Shown here: in pieces, positions 34,845-45,837 of the stretch | How the letters are laid out: the number at the start of each line of letters is the position of its first letter | Position numbering within the stretch: position 1 is the stretch's first letter | Assembly (NCBI GenBank): GCA_900491605.1 | Contig: UESW01005075.1 | Coordinates: 114,019 to 178,018 of the forward strand | From: Calamus simplicifolius | Taxonomy: Eukaryota; Streptophyta; Magnoliopsida; Arecales; Arecaceae | Length of the DNA stretch: 64,000 bases | Direction: 5' to 3' | Notes under the pieces: model-generated | Told to the model about the DNA's origin: nothing | Database searches by the model: none | What the model saw: only the letters and a program-made list of their open reading frames with translations | Program-made: the position numbers and the translations under genes

Positions 34845-35276
34845 TATTGGAAACAAGGTGGGCACACAAGATTGACGGAAGTGAAGGATTCTTTCAATAA
34901 GAAAAATGATACTCTATATTAGAGGGAATACAAGTTTTGGGTCTCTCTCTATTTTTAACATCATCATCATCTTCTTCTACTTCTACTTGTACATTTCATG
35001 GGCAAACACCTCCCATATTTATAAACATCTAGATGTCCTTTCATATACCACTATTTAATACTTGCATAGAAAAACTAAAAGACATTTACAGAAAATTAAG
35101 AGTCAATTACAAAATACTAAGAGTCAATTTTAAATTTCTGAATCATCTTATCTTTTCAAGAGTGACTCTTCCTTTCTCCCATAAAGCCTTTGGTCTTTTC
35201 AAGAGTGATTCTTCCTTTCTCCCATGAAGCCTTTAGTCTTTCAAGAGTGCATTAAAACAAGTTTAATATTCCAACA
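34845..35276 (-). repeat. 5' LTR of the Tork element (right copy)
   Basis: 432 bp; the outer end is intact (TTCCAACA) while the inner end reads TATTGGAA, a G-to-A change from TGTTGGAA. Differs from the left copy by about 20 substitutions and small indels. Confidence 0.92.
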
Positions 35277-35768
35277 GTCCGCATCCGCCTCCTCAACGAG
35301 AGGTCCGGCCACTTCCTCAGCTACTGGGTCCGTAAGCCCTCCTCCGGCAAGCAAAAGGGCGTCCTCAACGCGTTCTACAAGTTCGTCGATGCCCCGGCGG
35401 CGCCGCCCATCGCCCCAGACTCCTTCCCGGCGAACGAGACCGAGTCCGGCCATCCTTCCACCTCTGCCGGCGACGGAGTCGATGCACAGGAATCTCGCCG
35501 GAACCAGCATTGCCCGTCCACCGCCGGAGAAGGATGCGAAGGGCCCGAAAGCCGGCGAGCCCGTCACCGCCTATCCTGCCTCCACCCGGCGTACCCAGCG
35601 CCTTGGGCGTATCCTCCGCCGAGGGGTCCGATGAGGTACGGGCATTAGCCGCCGCCGGCGGTGGCGCAGAAGCCGAAGAAGGGAAAGGGTGAGATGGGCC
35701 TGGGATTGGGGCTTCTGAGTGGGGTCGTCGGAGGGCTGCTGATCGGAGATATGATCGGCGGCTTCTGA

Positions 35769-36013
35769 ATCAATTTTCATATATATATATATATATATAT
35801 ATTCTTATTCATCTTTGTGAGCTACAGCGTCCTATAGTAACCGTATTAAGCAAGTTTATTTAGGTGCTTATTTAGTTAATTAATTTTTGGTTTTTCTATT
35901 GGAAGTTCTGATTAGCTTGTTGCTTATCAAGATTCTTTAATTACTATCTAATTTTCATTTGTTTTATGCTTGATTTTTTTTTTTCCCAAACTGTTTGATA
36001 GAAAGGAAGGAGA

Positions 36014-36078
<65 letters not shown>

Positions 36079-37407
36079 TATATAAAAAATATATATTAAT
36101 GATAATGTAAAATATTTAAAAATATGATAGTAATTGTGATAATCATATTGAACTCAGTGATACTAATGCCTTAATTTATAACTTTTATTCTTATAATTTA
36201 GCATTTTTTATTTAGAGATGACATGATGTAAAAAAAATTTATCATATCCAAAATTAAAATTTTGAATTTACAATCCCTATTATTGAATTTGATAGTTATA
36301 CCCATGTTGATTTGAAAATAATTTTCTGATTAAACTTGATTTGTGTACCATTATTTCAACTTTTCTTAAGCTAACTTTCAAATCAAACTGAATTCATATC
36401 TAATTAATTAGCTTGATGAGACTAAATCAGCTCAAAATCAATTTGAGCTTGGATCAAGTTGGTTTAGTGTGAATTAAACTTGATTTCAATCTCAGCTCAA
36501 GTTTGGCTCAATTGATTTCATACTTCATTTAAGCTTAAATTAACATTTGACATTGAGTTGAAACAAAAAAAAAAAACACACACACAACTAACAACTAATT
36601 ATAATTGAGCTTTTTTTAGTTCGAGTGTAATTTATTAGGTTCACTTTTGGCTTAACTTGAATTTAATTTTTAATTTACTGTGCTAGTTTGATCTTCATTT
36701 ATTGAGATTCGAATGGAGCTTGATTTGAGCGTTTTTTTTAAGCCAAATGTTTGCTAGCTTAGTTGGACAAAATGTAAATAAAAATGAGTATTTTGTTAAA
36801 ATAAATTATTCTTATCCAATTGGATTAGCAATTTTATGGAATAATTTTATCCATTCTTGTAGGCAATAAACAAAAAAAAAATTAAAGAAAAATCTTATCC
36901 TCCATTCAATATGGTGTGGGCACCTAAAAGTTTCTTCTTTACTAAATAAAAATAGATTTAATAGACATATAACTCTAAGAAGTTAAATTTTGTATGGAAA
37001 TAAATAATTTAATCTTTTAATGCTTAATCTCTATCCCTACTTTTTTTTTTTTTTTTTTTTGGAAGCTTTCATGACCTTATGCATCTTCTGTAATCATGTT
37101 ATAGTTTTGTACCAAGAGTCTTAGAATGTATAGTTCTGCTATAATCAGAATAATTTGTAAAATTTATGAATTTAAAAATTTTTAAGCTTCCAAATAAATA
37201 TTTCAATAGAAGAGTTGTTTAGAATATTACAAAAATATCTTTTTTATTTTTTATAAACTATATATGTAATCTTATTTTGTTTACTATATTCTTACTTTTT
37301 TCAAATGCGTATCACCTACCCAATGCTAATCACACTAGTATAAAAGTTTTGGATTTTTATTTATTGACCTGAGATGATTAGATTTCGCCATTTTTATCAT
37401 TATAAAA
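35769..37407. other. AT-rich non-coding stretch
   Basis: Long (AT)n runs at 35780-35801 and 36016-36074, a poly-T tract at about 37039-37060. No coding sequence or RNA gene seen. Confidence 0.7.
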
Positions 37408-37575
37408 GAAAAAGACTTTGTGCATTGGCCTTCGATGCACAAAGCACGCATTAAATGCATGCTCATACCACCGCGTATGCCACAGCTCGGCACGTGCGAT
37501 GGACATGTATGCAACCAATCTGCGAGCTCGATGCGCGTTTTATGCATCGAAGGTCGGTGCATAAAAACTTTTTCC
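37408..37575. mobile_element. Small MITE with about 42-bp inverted ends
   Basis: The left end GAAAAAGACTTTGTGCATTG and the reverse complement of the right end, GGAAAAAGTTTTTATGCACC, match and the likeness continues through CTTCGATGCA(C/T)AAA. About 168 bp in all, with a GC-richer centre. Flanks TTATAAAAG and TTGTAAAGA may be a decayed 9-bp duplication, which would suggest a Mutator-like origin (inference). Confidence 0.6.
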
Positions 37576-38476
37576 TTGTAAAGAAGTCATCGGTAACTGC
37601 AACTTACTTGATACTTGAGTACAATCGGTGGATCAATGGTTGTTAGTTGAGGCTCATCAACAATACAACCCAGCCATCTCTTGACTGCTACCTTGGAGAC
37701 TCCTTCAATCTTGCAGTTTTTAAAAAATAAATTTTATGATACTTTTCACTACTTATATATGGTATCATAAATAATGGTAATTATATAAATGCATAAGATT
37801 GGGATTGAAGATTGAGATTGAGAATTTATTTTTTAAAAAAAATTAATAAGATGGTAGATGAACCCGATTTTAAAACATTTGTATTGCATGTACTAGTTCG
37901 TATATAGCCACCCCTTATGTATTCGAATTGGGCCTGTATCTCAAGGCATGGTGGAAATATTAGTTATAAGGACCTACAATCAAGATGTTCAATGAGATCA
38001 TGTTTGCAAGAGAGATTTTAGGTACTTATAAAAAAATTAAGAAGTTTAAATAATATATTCTTTATTATTTTTTTAGATAAAATTATGATATTATAAATGA
38101 TATCAGAACGTAGACTAGGAGACACTATAGATCCACTCGCAGTTGAATCCAGCAATATTCTGTGATGTCCAAAATATGGAGTTGAATTCAGTCTGAAACT
38201 TTCTCTCTCTCTCTCTCTCATTAATCTATTGTGATCCATTATTGCAGCACCAGCAGAAATTCATTGAATGATGTTATAAGATTATTGAATGATGCTTATA
38301 AGATTTGTTTATTTGTAGTCACGAAGATGTTAAGAACTTCCAGACAACCCCACATAAAAACAATAGAAATTATGCATTTATTTCAACAGAAAAGATGATC
38401 ATGGTGCACTAAAATGATGATGATGATCCGAGAAGAACGATCGTTAAATGTCTAACCCCAAAGAAACATAGAAGAA

Positions 38477-38884
38477 TTAACAGTCACGATCCGCAACTGT
38501 GGTTGTGAACGCATCACGGACGCCGTAAGGATAAAAGCATAGAATCTTCAGCTGCATGCGACGCAGGTCCATGGAGAACGCGAGGGCTTCGTTCATGTCC
38601 TCGCGAGCGCCGGCGAGGGCTTCTTCCATCTCTCTGTGGCTTCGATAGTGCGAGTTTTTCTCGAAGAGGATCTTATCGTGCCTCTCCTGGGACCTTAGCA
38701 CCCTCTCCTCCGCCTGCTCGAGAGCCTCGCTCACGAGTCTCAGCTTCTCCGAGATGATCTGCCGGCGTTTCCAGCTCTTCAGCTCCGGCAAGCTGAGCAA
38801 AACCAACGAAGAGAGGCCTGCGACGAAGGAGAGGATGTGGGTTCGTTGGCGTGCGACGAAGGAGAGGATGTGGATCAAACCCAT
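38477..38884 (-). CDS. Unrecognised 135-residue membrane/coiled-coil protein
   Basis: ATG at 38884-38882, stop at 38477. I do not recognise the family. The N-terminus carries two near copies of HILSFVA (residues about 5-11 and 16-22), the result of a 39-bp tandem duplication in the DNA. A hydrophobic stretch (FVAGLSSLVLLSLP, about residues 19-32) could be a membrane anchor. A charged helix follows (about residues 36-110: EALEQAEERVLRSQERHDKI, REMEEALAGAREDMNEAL) with coiled-coil character. It is GC-rich in AT-rich surroundings and uses GC-ending codons, as true monocot genes do. No intron or stop inside. It could instead be one exon of a longer gene. Confidence 0.55.
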   Translation of the reverse strand: MGLIHILSFVARQRTHILSFVAGLSSLVLLSLPELKSWKRRQIISEKLRLVSEALEQAEERVLRSQERHDKILFEKNSHYRSHREMEEALAGAREDMNEALAFSMDLRRMQLKILCFYPYGVRDAFTTTVADRDC

Positions 38885-38939
38885 GGATTGCTACGGTGAG
38901 AGGAGATCGATGGAGAGGGACGCTAGAGGAAAGTAATAG

Positions 38940-39309
38940 GGGATTTAATACATGATGTTAAAGAAGAAAACACACCAACTTGATAATATATGGGTAAAGA
39001 AGAGAACAAACAATGGCACAAAAACAGCGGAAGCCAACAGTTCAATTAAGGTTCCATCATCTATCTTATTTGTGAATGCCAATGCAAAAGCACTACAAAT
39101 CCTGATTAACATCATATCGAGCACTTTTCTCTTTCACATATAAATTCTATGCACCTATAGAGCGGGAAGTTGCTACTAGTTGTGAATTAATGATAGAATA
39201 TGTTCTTACATAAATGACAAAAAGTTATCATCTAGATTCCCGATGTAATTTAATGATAGGCAATCAAATGCCATTTTGAAGTTAGCAATAACATTTGAAA
39301 GACTCATGT
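38940..39309. other. Non-coding stretch
   Basis: AT-rich; nothing recognised. Confidence 0.5.
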
Positions 39310-39610
39310 TAGTGCAAATATTGAGATGATATGAGATGGTATGGGCATGCACAATAATGATATGAAGAGACTCTAGAAAGGAGGGGTGCTTTGGTTTGAG
39401 ATGATATGAGATGGTATGGGCATGCATAATAATGATCTGAGGAGGCTCTAGTAATCAGAGGTACTTTGGTTTGCATTTTGGACAGTAAGAAAGAGGGAAG
39501 ACCTAAGGCAATTTCAATGGAGGTTGTGAGGAATAGTATGTAGAAACTTGGAGTAACATCAAATGAAGTTGACCCCAAATAGTTGGAAGAAGGCTAAATA
39601 GTCATGGTTA
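39310..39610 (+). mobile_element. LINE remnant (3' end of the reverse transcriptase ORF)
   Basis: Plus-strand frame with stops reads YEMVWACTIMI (twice), ERGRPKAISMEVVRNSM and VDPK-stop-LEEG. This resembles the decayed tail found after plant LINE reverse transcriptases (W-F-G-H..., G-R-G-R-P-K..., A-D-P-K). The WACTIMI segment is duplicated (about 39323 and 39398, period about 83 bp). Confidence 0.5.
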
Positions 39611-40334
39611 TGGTTATGTTAGTGCAGATACGTGTGATGATCAGAGATCTCTTAAAGGTGCATAACGAAGAAATACACAAACTCAATACATCCATATGGT
39701 CCAAAATGAATATTTTCAAAAAGCTGGAAACAATGTCAAGGCTGGTTAGAGTGCTTTCAAAGCACCAGTTTGCCTATGTATGAGAAGGTGAATGACTCCG
39801 AAGACACCATCTGGAATGCTGGGATGCCAAGCGTGTTATATGAGAAATCTATGAGCACTGTTTGCAAATATATGAGAAGATAATCTCCCAAAGCTTGGTC
39901 AAAGATAGCATCCAGAAATAGAAGCTCATCAAATAGTAAATTTCATCTCACTAGCAATTCATGGACCTAAAACCTTAAAACAAAGCCTCAATCCCAAAGT
40001 TCATGGAACCAGAACCTTACAAGAAGAAAAGATGAACAGATGACAAGTTAAAGCCCATGAATATAGTCTATTCAATAAGATAAATTTATTTGATCCTATT
40101 AGGGATATAACTTATATTCAATGTTTATGGAACTTAGCTCCATTTAAAAAAGATCTGACCAAGCATAGATTATGACCTACCCCATACTGCTACATCAATC
40201 CAACTGTAAACCCCCATGGAATCCATAAGAAATCATGCATAATTCGTGTTCCTGTCCAATTGAAAAACAAAGATTCTCGCACTTTTTTATTAATCCCATA
40301 CCAACTAAAAGCTTAGTTTTCTTCAGATTTGTAA

Positions 40335-40573
40335 TAACAACTATACTCAACTCAACTCATCTAAGCCTTTTCCCAACTACATGGGATTGACTACATAAAT
40401 ATGCTTCCTCTACTCTGCTTTTTTCAGGACTAAGTCGACACTCAAATTACAAATAGTTATATCTCAACTCAACTCATTTAAGTCGACACTTAAATTACAA
40501 ATAGTTATATCTTTTTTAATTATTTCTGTCCATGTTAGTTTAGGTCTACCTTTACCTCTATCATTTTCATGGA
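40335..40573 (-). mobile_element. LINE 3'-end fragment
   Basis: CTCATCTAAGCCTTTTCCCA and AACTACATGGGATTGACTAC are the reverse complement of the common plant LINE tail. A similar piece is at 55856-55905. The Athila insertion lies at its right edge. Confidence 0.55.
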
Positions 40574-40578
40574 TCGTT

Positions 40579-41663
40579 GATAAGTTTATTCATTATCCTA
40601 ATTTAATCATTAAAATAAATATTAAATACTTTAAATGTATTAAGAATTGATACTTTTTATGAATGTTTGCAGAAAAGGAACCTATAGATGAAAAGAGCTC
40701 GATTTTTGGAGTCCAACGTGCACACGCACTCAAATCAGGACTTTATTTGCTCGAAAAGGAAGAAAGAGATGATTTTGCACGATTCCCGATGCAAACTAAG
40801 GTAGGTGATGTTGAACGGATGACTAAGAAATTTTCTCACGATATCTAAACGATCTTAAGCCCGATTGACTCCAACGTTGACCAGGAGGAAGCCCTAAACA
40901 AGCTCTATAAAAGAAGAACCTCAAGCAACAGTCAAGGGGAAAAAGTTTTCTCCAAAGTTCTTTTTATTTTTCTTTTATTTAGATCATTGTATTTAGGCCT
41001 TGAAGAAAAAAAATTATGGAGGGAATGTGGCGGCAGCAATGCGTGGCTAGATTCCTTCGACTTGAGATAATGATGAAGCCTGTAATCAGGTTCTATCTTT
41101 TTTTTGTTCTTAATTTCTATGCAATAAAAATCATACTCTTCTTTCATATATCTTTTGAGTTATTTTTCTGATCGAGGTTTTGATCTGGCATACATGGCCT
41201 ATACCCTCTATCGACGTGCCGTGATCTCAGAATACGATAAGTGCTTAAGAGAGATAAATCGTAGTATGGTAGTTTAGACATCTAATTTTATAAATAATTA
41301 GATAGTTTATACTTTAAGCGGACGTATCGTGATCTTCTGATACGGTCCTTGCCTGACAAGAGATAAATTATTCTAATCCTAGATTTGTAAAAATTATTGT
41401 TATTGCAACATAAAGAAAAGAAGATAAAACTTGTTTGCATGATGGATTCGGATTCCTGAGTTGCTTCTCATATTGTCTTAATTACGTTAATTAATTAGTT
41501 GTTATCTTTTAATAACCACTATTCTAAATATAATCCTCTACAAATAATTTTTTTATTTCTTTTTGTAAAATAATTGCCCTTGATTCCCAAGAATATGATC
41601 CCGATTTACCACTAGCTATAGTAGTGAGTAGATTTTATTTTTGACCGCCAACGATAGCGATCA
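40579..41663 (+). repeat. 5' LTR of the Athila element
   Basis: TGATAAGTTTATTC... to ...GCGATCA, 1085 bp, preceded by ATCGT. Confidence 0.93.
40906..40913 (+). promoter_or_regulatory. TATA box of the Athila LTR
   Basis: TATAAAAG in the context AAGCTCTATAAAAGAAG. The 3' LTR has the same site near 49881. Confidence 0.6.
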
Positions 41664-41668
41664 AATTT

Positions 41669-41683
41669 TGGCGCTGTTGCCGA
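41669..41683 (+). other. Primer binding site of the Athila element
   Basis: TGGCGCTGTTGCCGA five bases after the LTR. It resembles the TGGCGCCGTTGCCGGGG primer site of plant gypsy elements, often assigned to tRNA-Asp. Confidence 0.7.
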
Positions 41684-42849
41684 AAATCCAAGCACGATTA
41701 GTTCACGAAAAAAAAATAAAATAAAATAAAATATCATGAATTTTCTATTAATTTTATTCTTATTTTTTTATTATTTTATTGTTTCATTATTATTTGTACT
41801 TCTATATAAAAGAAAAGAGTAAAAAAAAATCCTTTTTGTTGAATAGTTATTGCTCTCTTTAGCTTATTGCTTTTTTTTTGAGTTACCTTAATTATTAAAT
41901 TTTCTTATTTTCTTTTAACATTAAAAAAATTACTTTTCTTTTTGTCACAAATCCATTTTTAACCTAATTAACTTTTTCTTTTAATTAACTTACCTTAAAT
42001 AACCTAAAAGAAACCCTAAAACACTTTTCATAAAACATAATTAATTTAATAAAATAAATAATAAACTTTAAAAACTTCCTAACTTGTTTATACACCTTGT
42101 TTGAATTGCATTGCATGTCCATAAAATACTTTAAGGACGCACCCCTAATAACATAAGGTGGGGATTTCATCACCCTTAGCCCACAAACAACCACCCCTGC
42201 ATACTGCATAACCCTAAGCCATTAATTTAAAATTAATTAAACGGTGGCCCCCTAAGGACTTTCGAGCTTACTAGGACAAGGGACCCTGAGAGTTGGACTA
42301 GCTCAGTATTAACTAGTTCATTGGTGTCTAGGAAAGGGGTTCAAGGATGATGCAGCCCTAAAGGAAAGTGGTTCTTTAATTGGTTCCGTTGTCTAACCTA
42401 GCCAATTAATTTGGTATCTAAGAAAAGCAATGGGAAGACCCCACTGACCTTACCCTTATCTGGCCAATTGCTAGTTAGTATCTGACTTCGAAAATTCAAA
42501 GGCAACCTTGGTAGTTAGGAGTTATCTAGATATAAGGTAACCCTCGGGTAGAGAGTCCAGTGCTTGACAACTTATTTTTTCTAACAAAAACTTTAACCTA
42601 ATTAAGACACTCTTCTCTATCGTCTCTAGATCTATGATTCCTTAGGTTCTCATCTTTAGACTTCTTCTTTCTCTTTCTTTCCTCTTCTTCTCTTCTCTCT
42701 CTACATAACATAAAAAAAATTCAAAATTACAACTTGGAAAAGGGAGTCCGATCGATTAGTAAGGATAGATCTAGACCCTACCCTTGACGAAAAAAAAAAA
42801 GTAACTATGAAGGAATTAGGAAATCCCCTTAGCCTCAGAGAATACTGCT
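41684..42849 (+). other. Athila leader region
   Basis: Non-coding, AT-rich start, then TTAATT-type spacers. No gene seen between the PBS and gag. Confidence 0.55.
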
Positions 42850-44400
42850 ACCCAATTGGATCTGCCCAACAATCATGCATTCAACCATTCCAAACAAATA
42901 AGACCAGTTTTGAGATTAAGTCTCAAATTATCAACATGCTCTCTAAATTTATAGGAATTAATGATGCTTATATTTTTTATTAGAGAATTTGAGGAAGTAT
43001 ATGATACTATGAGAATGCATGAACTTTCAGAAGATGTTGTAAAACTTAGGCTAATTAACTTTGCTCTTAAGGAAAATGCCAAAAAGTGGTTGTATAGTTT
43101 ATCTACTCAGTCAATCTTAACCTAGGAAGGTTTTGTTAAAGCATTCTTGAGAAAATTCTTTCCATATCATAAAACAACCAAGTTGAGAAACGAAATTGCC
43201 CAATTTCATCAATTAGGGGGAGAGCCTTTTTGGAAATGTCTAGACCGATTTAAGAATCTGTTAAGCTACTGTCTACACCATAGAATAGAGACTTGAAGGT
43301 TATGTCAAACCTTCTATGAAGGTCTAAACCTAAACTCCAGAACTATGCTCGAGTCGATGTGTCAGGGCAACTTTATGCAGAAACCACCCAATGAAGCCGG
43401 GTAGTTTCTAAAAGATTAGCAAAAAAGAGCCTACAATGGAATGAAACCAAGGAATTTGAACCCATACCATCAAGAGATGGTATGCACCAATGCTCTCCAT
43501 CTATAGCTGAAGAAGCTAAGATGGCATTTCTGATTCGTAGGATAGAAGCCTTGGAACTTAAGAGACAAGCTCCAATAAATCATATAAACCAAGTGGCTGC
43601 ACCTATCTGCACTGGATGTAATGAGTCAGACCATATAGTAGAAGAGTGCTCCCACTTCATGATCCAAACTGAAAACAGTTGTGCACAGGTGAATGCAACC
43701 TAACCAACAATCCTTATGCACCAACCTAAAACCCAGGGTGAAGGAACCATCCAAACTTTGCCTAGTCACAAGATCCTAGTGCAGGTGGTCCCAACTTCAA
43801 CCAACCTAACCCAAGGCCCAATTTTACAGAAAATAACCCACCAGTCAATGAGAATGAAAAGAGGTATAGTTTCCTAGACAAGGCCCTGAAAACCCTAGTT
43901 AAATCCCAAGCTGATACCTATGCCATGATAAATAGCACCAACGCCACCCTGAATAACTTTATGCAAAACACAAGGCAACAGTTATCCACTAATACTCAGG
44001 TCATAACTCGTTTGGAGATGCAGGTAGGTCAGTTAGCCACAAACCATAGGTGAAAGAGAACGGGATAAGCTACCGAATCAACCCGAAGCTAACCCTAGGA
44101 ATCTAAACATCCAAGGATCAAACCAAGGAATCCAGATTAACCAAGTATCATTTATACATTAAGATCTGAAAAATAAATAGATAATCAGATGAGTACATAT
44201 GAAGAAAAAATAAAAACCCCACCACTTGAACAACTTATTGAGCTGAATCAGCCAAAAACACCTGAAGTATCAGAGTCTGATGTAATGCCCAACCCACTAA
44301 CTGAGCCCATGCCAGGAGATGAACCAAAAATTAAGATTGTAACACCATTCCCAAATAGACTTAAGCCCAATCGAAATTCAACCTAATTCGAAAAAATTTT
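42850..44400 (+). pseudogene. Athila gag
   Basis: Frame pieces show REFEEVYDTMRMHELSED, VKLRLINFALKENAKKWLYS, EGFVKAFLRKFFPYHKTTKL and RFKNLLSYCLHHRIET, the Athila capsid pattern. A later piece (43482-43703) carries EEAKMAFLIRRIEALELKR and the zinc-finger-like CTGCNESDHIVEEC. Several in-frame stops replace Trp/Gln codons (for example in T-stop-EGF and IET-stop-RLC). The C-terminal Pro-rich part runs to about 44385. Confidence 0.85.
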
Positions 44401-44481
44401 GGAGGTCTTTAAGCAAGTTAAAGTGAACATCCCCTTACTGGACATGATCCAACAGGTCCCAAGCTATGCTAAATTCCTTAA

Positions 44482-44846
44482 GATAGTGTTTGAAATAAAG
44501 GATAAGAGGGGATATCCCCTGGATATCCCCTTTTATTCCCAAAAGCCATAACTATAAGGGATAGCTGGGAATAAAGTTAACCAAAGGGATATTCATGGTT
44601 AACCATGGTTAACCATGGTTAACCATGGTTAACCATGGGATATCCCCTCAATTTATTCCCTAAAAAATGCAGGAATAGCTGGTTATCCCTCCAAATAAGA
44701 GTAAAAAAAAGTTATCCTATGAATTTATCTTTTTGCATTTGATATAATCAATAGGATAACCAAGGGATATCCCTAGGAATAGCCAGGGTACAAACTCTAT
44801 CCCATACACTTATCCATGGATAATATTTTTTCTATCAAACACTACC
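44482..44846. mobile_element. Tourist-like MITE inserted in Athila gag-pol
   Basis: Ends GATAGTGTTTGA and (reverse complement of the right end) GGTAGTGTTTGA; TSD TAA at 44479-44481 and 44847-44849. Removing the insert and one TAA restores the Athila frame FLKDL at the junction. A run of about five CCATGGTTAA decamers lies at about 44600-44640. TIR and TAA duplication fit PIF/Harbinger (Tourist) MITEs. The same family lies near 61759. Confidence 0.85.
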
Positions 44847-44849
44847 TAA

Positions 44850-45215
44850 GGATCTATGTACGAAAAAGAAGACCACTAATGTGCCTAAGAAAGCCTTTCT
44901 GGCAACCTGTGTGAGCTCTTACCTGTCAAACCACATGCCAGTGAAATACAAAGATCTAGGGTCACCCACTATTTCATGCATTGTGAGGAATACCCTCATA
45001 AATAGGGCTCTATTAGACTTAGGGACGAGTGTTAATATATTGTCATACTCTGTATATGAGCAACTAGGGTTGGAAGAACTAAAGCCTACAGGAATGACCC
45101 TACAACTAATAGATCGCTCTTTGAAAGTACCCAGGGGAATAATAGAGGATGTGTTGATCAAAGTTAGTGACTATCTATCCGATGGACTTTGTGATTTTAG
45201 AAACTGAGCTGGTGA
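44850..45215 (+). pseudogene. Athila protease region
   Basis: Frame 44881-45207 reads VPKKAFLATCVSSYL and NRALLDLGTSVNILSYSVYE. The active-site motif is D-L-G in this lineage. A frameshift follows; the next frame carries NLKSHIPMILGRPFF and then (45261-45530) ATANALINCQNGLVKLSFGN. The capsid-protease join was broken by the MITE. Confidence 0.8.
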
Positions 45216-45837
45216 CAAACCTAAAGAGCCACATCCCAATGATTTTAGGTAGACCATTTTTTGGCTACAGCTAATGCCCTAATTAATTGTCAAAATGGAC
45301 TAGTGAAACTTTCCTTTGGGAATATGTCAATTGATCTTAATATTTTTAATCTTACCATTACACATCAAACGAGTGACTCAAATTATGTTCAGGATACTGT
45401 TTATGATCCAATTGACCTTAGTGACGAAGAGCTTGACCTAGAAATCTCCATGAACCAAGATGTGGAGCAAATTAATGAGGTTGCTACAATTGATGAAAAT
45501 CAAGATGGGAACATCCAATTAAACCACTAGAGAAAGTACCTGAACCATTACCCAAACCATCAATAGAGGAAGCACCCAAATTAGAACTGAAACCACTTCT
45601 CAAGCACCTCAAATATGCATACCTAGGTCCATCAGAAATCCTACCTGTGATTATTTCAATCGATCTAGACTCCTCACAAGATGGAGAACTATTGAATGTC
45701 CTAAGAGAAAATAAAGAAGCATTAGGATAGACCATGGCTGACATAAAAGAGATTAGCCCTCGATTGTTCAACATAGGATTCACCTAGGGGAAGAAGCCAA
45801 GCCTACAAAAGAACCCCAAAGAAGACTTAACCCAGCC

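Larger units (their letters stand above)
30258..35276 (-). mobile_element. Ty1/copia retrotransposon, Tork type, inserted in the SRC2-like gene
   Basis: Complete element with two LTRs, PBS and gag-PR-IN-RT-RH order on the minus strand. Target duplication GTTCG (30253-30257) / GTCCG (35277-35281), one mismatch. The two LTRs look about 95% identical by eye, so it is not recent. Pol resembles the Tnt1/Tork group. Stops and frameshifts are present but RT/RNase H is one open frame of 467 codons. Confidence 0.93.
30007..35768 (+). pseudogene. SRC2-like C2-domain protein gene, split by a copia element
   Basis: ATG at 30007 starts MAHRTLEVTLISAEGLDDVN, the usual N-terminus of plant SRC2-type proteins, whose single C2 domain binds Ca2+/membranes. 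The frame slips after SIAGD (fits loss of 2 bases near 30115) and continues as ASDKNGGTKPTWNATLRFVV. It slips again just before the insertion (fits loss of 1 base near 30247). The gene resumes after the Tork element at 35277 with VRIRLLNERSGHFLSYWVRK. Later frames carry EPVTAYPA and, after an in-frame TAG, the family-type C-terminus GLGLLSGVVGGLLIGDMIGG, stop at 35766-35768. Indels, a stop and a 5-kb insertion mark it as a pseudogene. Exon GC content is far above its AT-rich surroundings. Confidence 0.9.
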
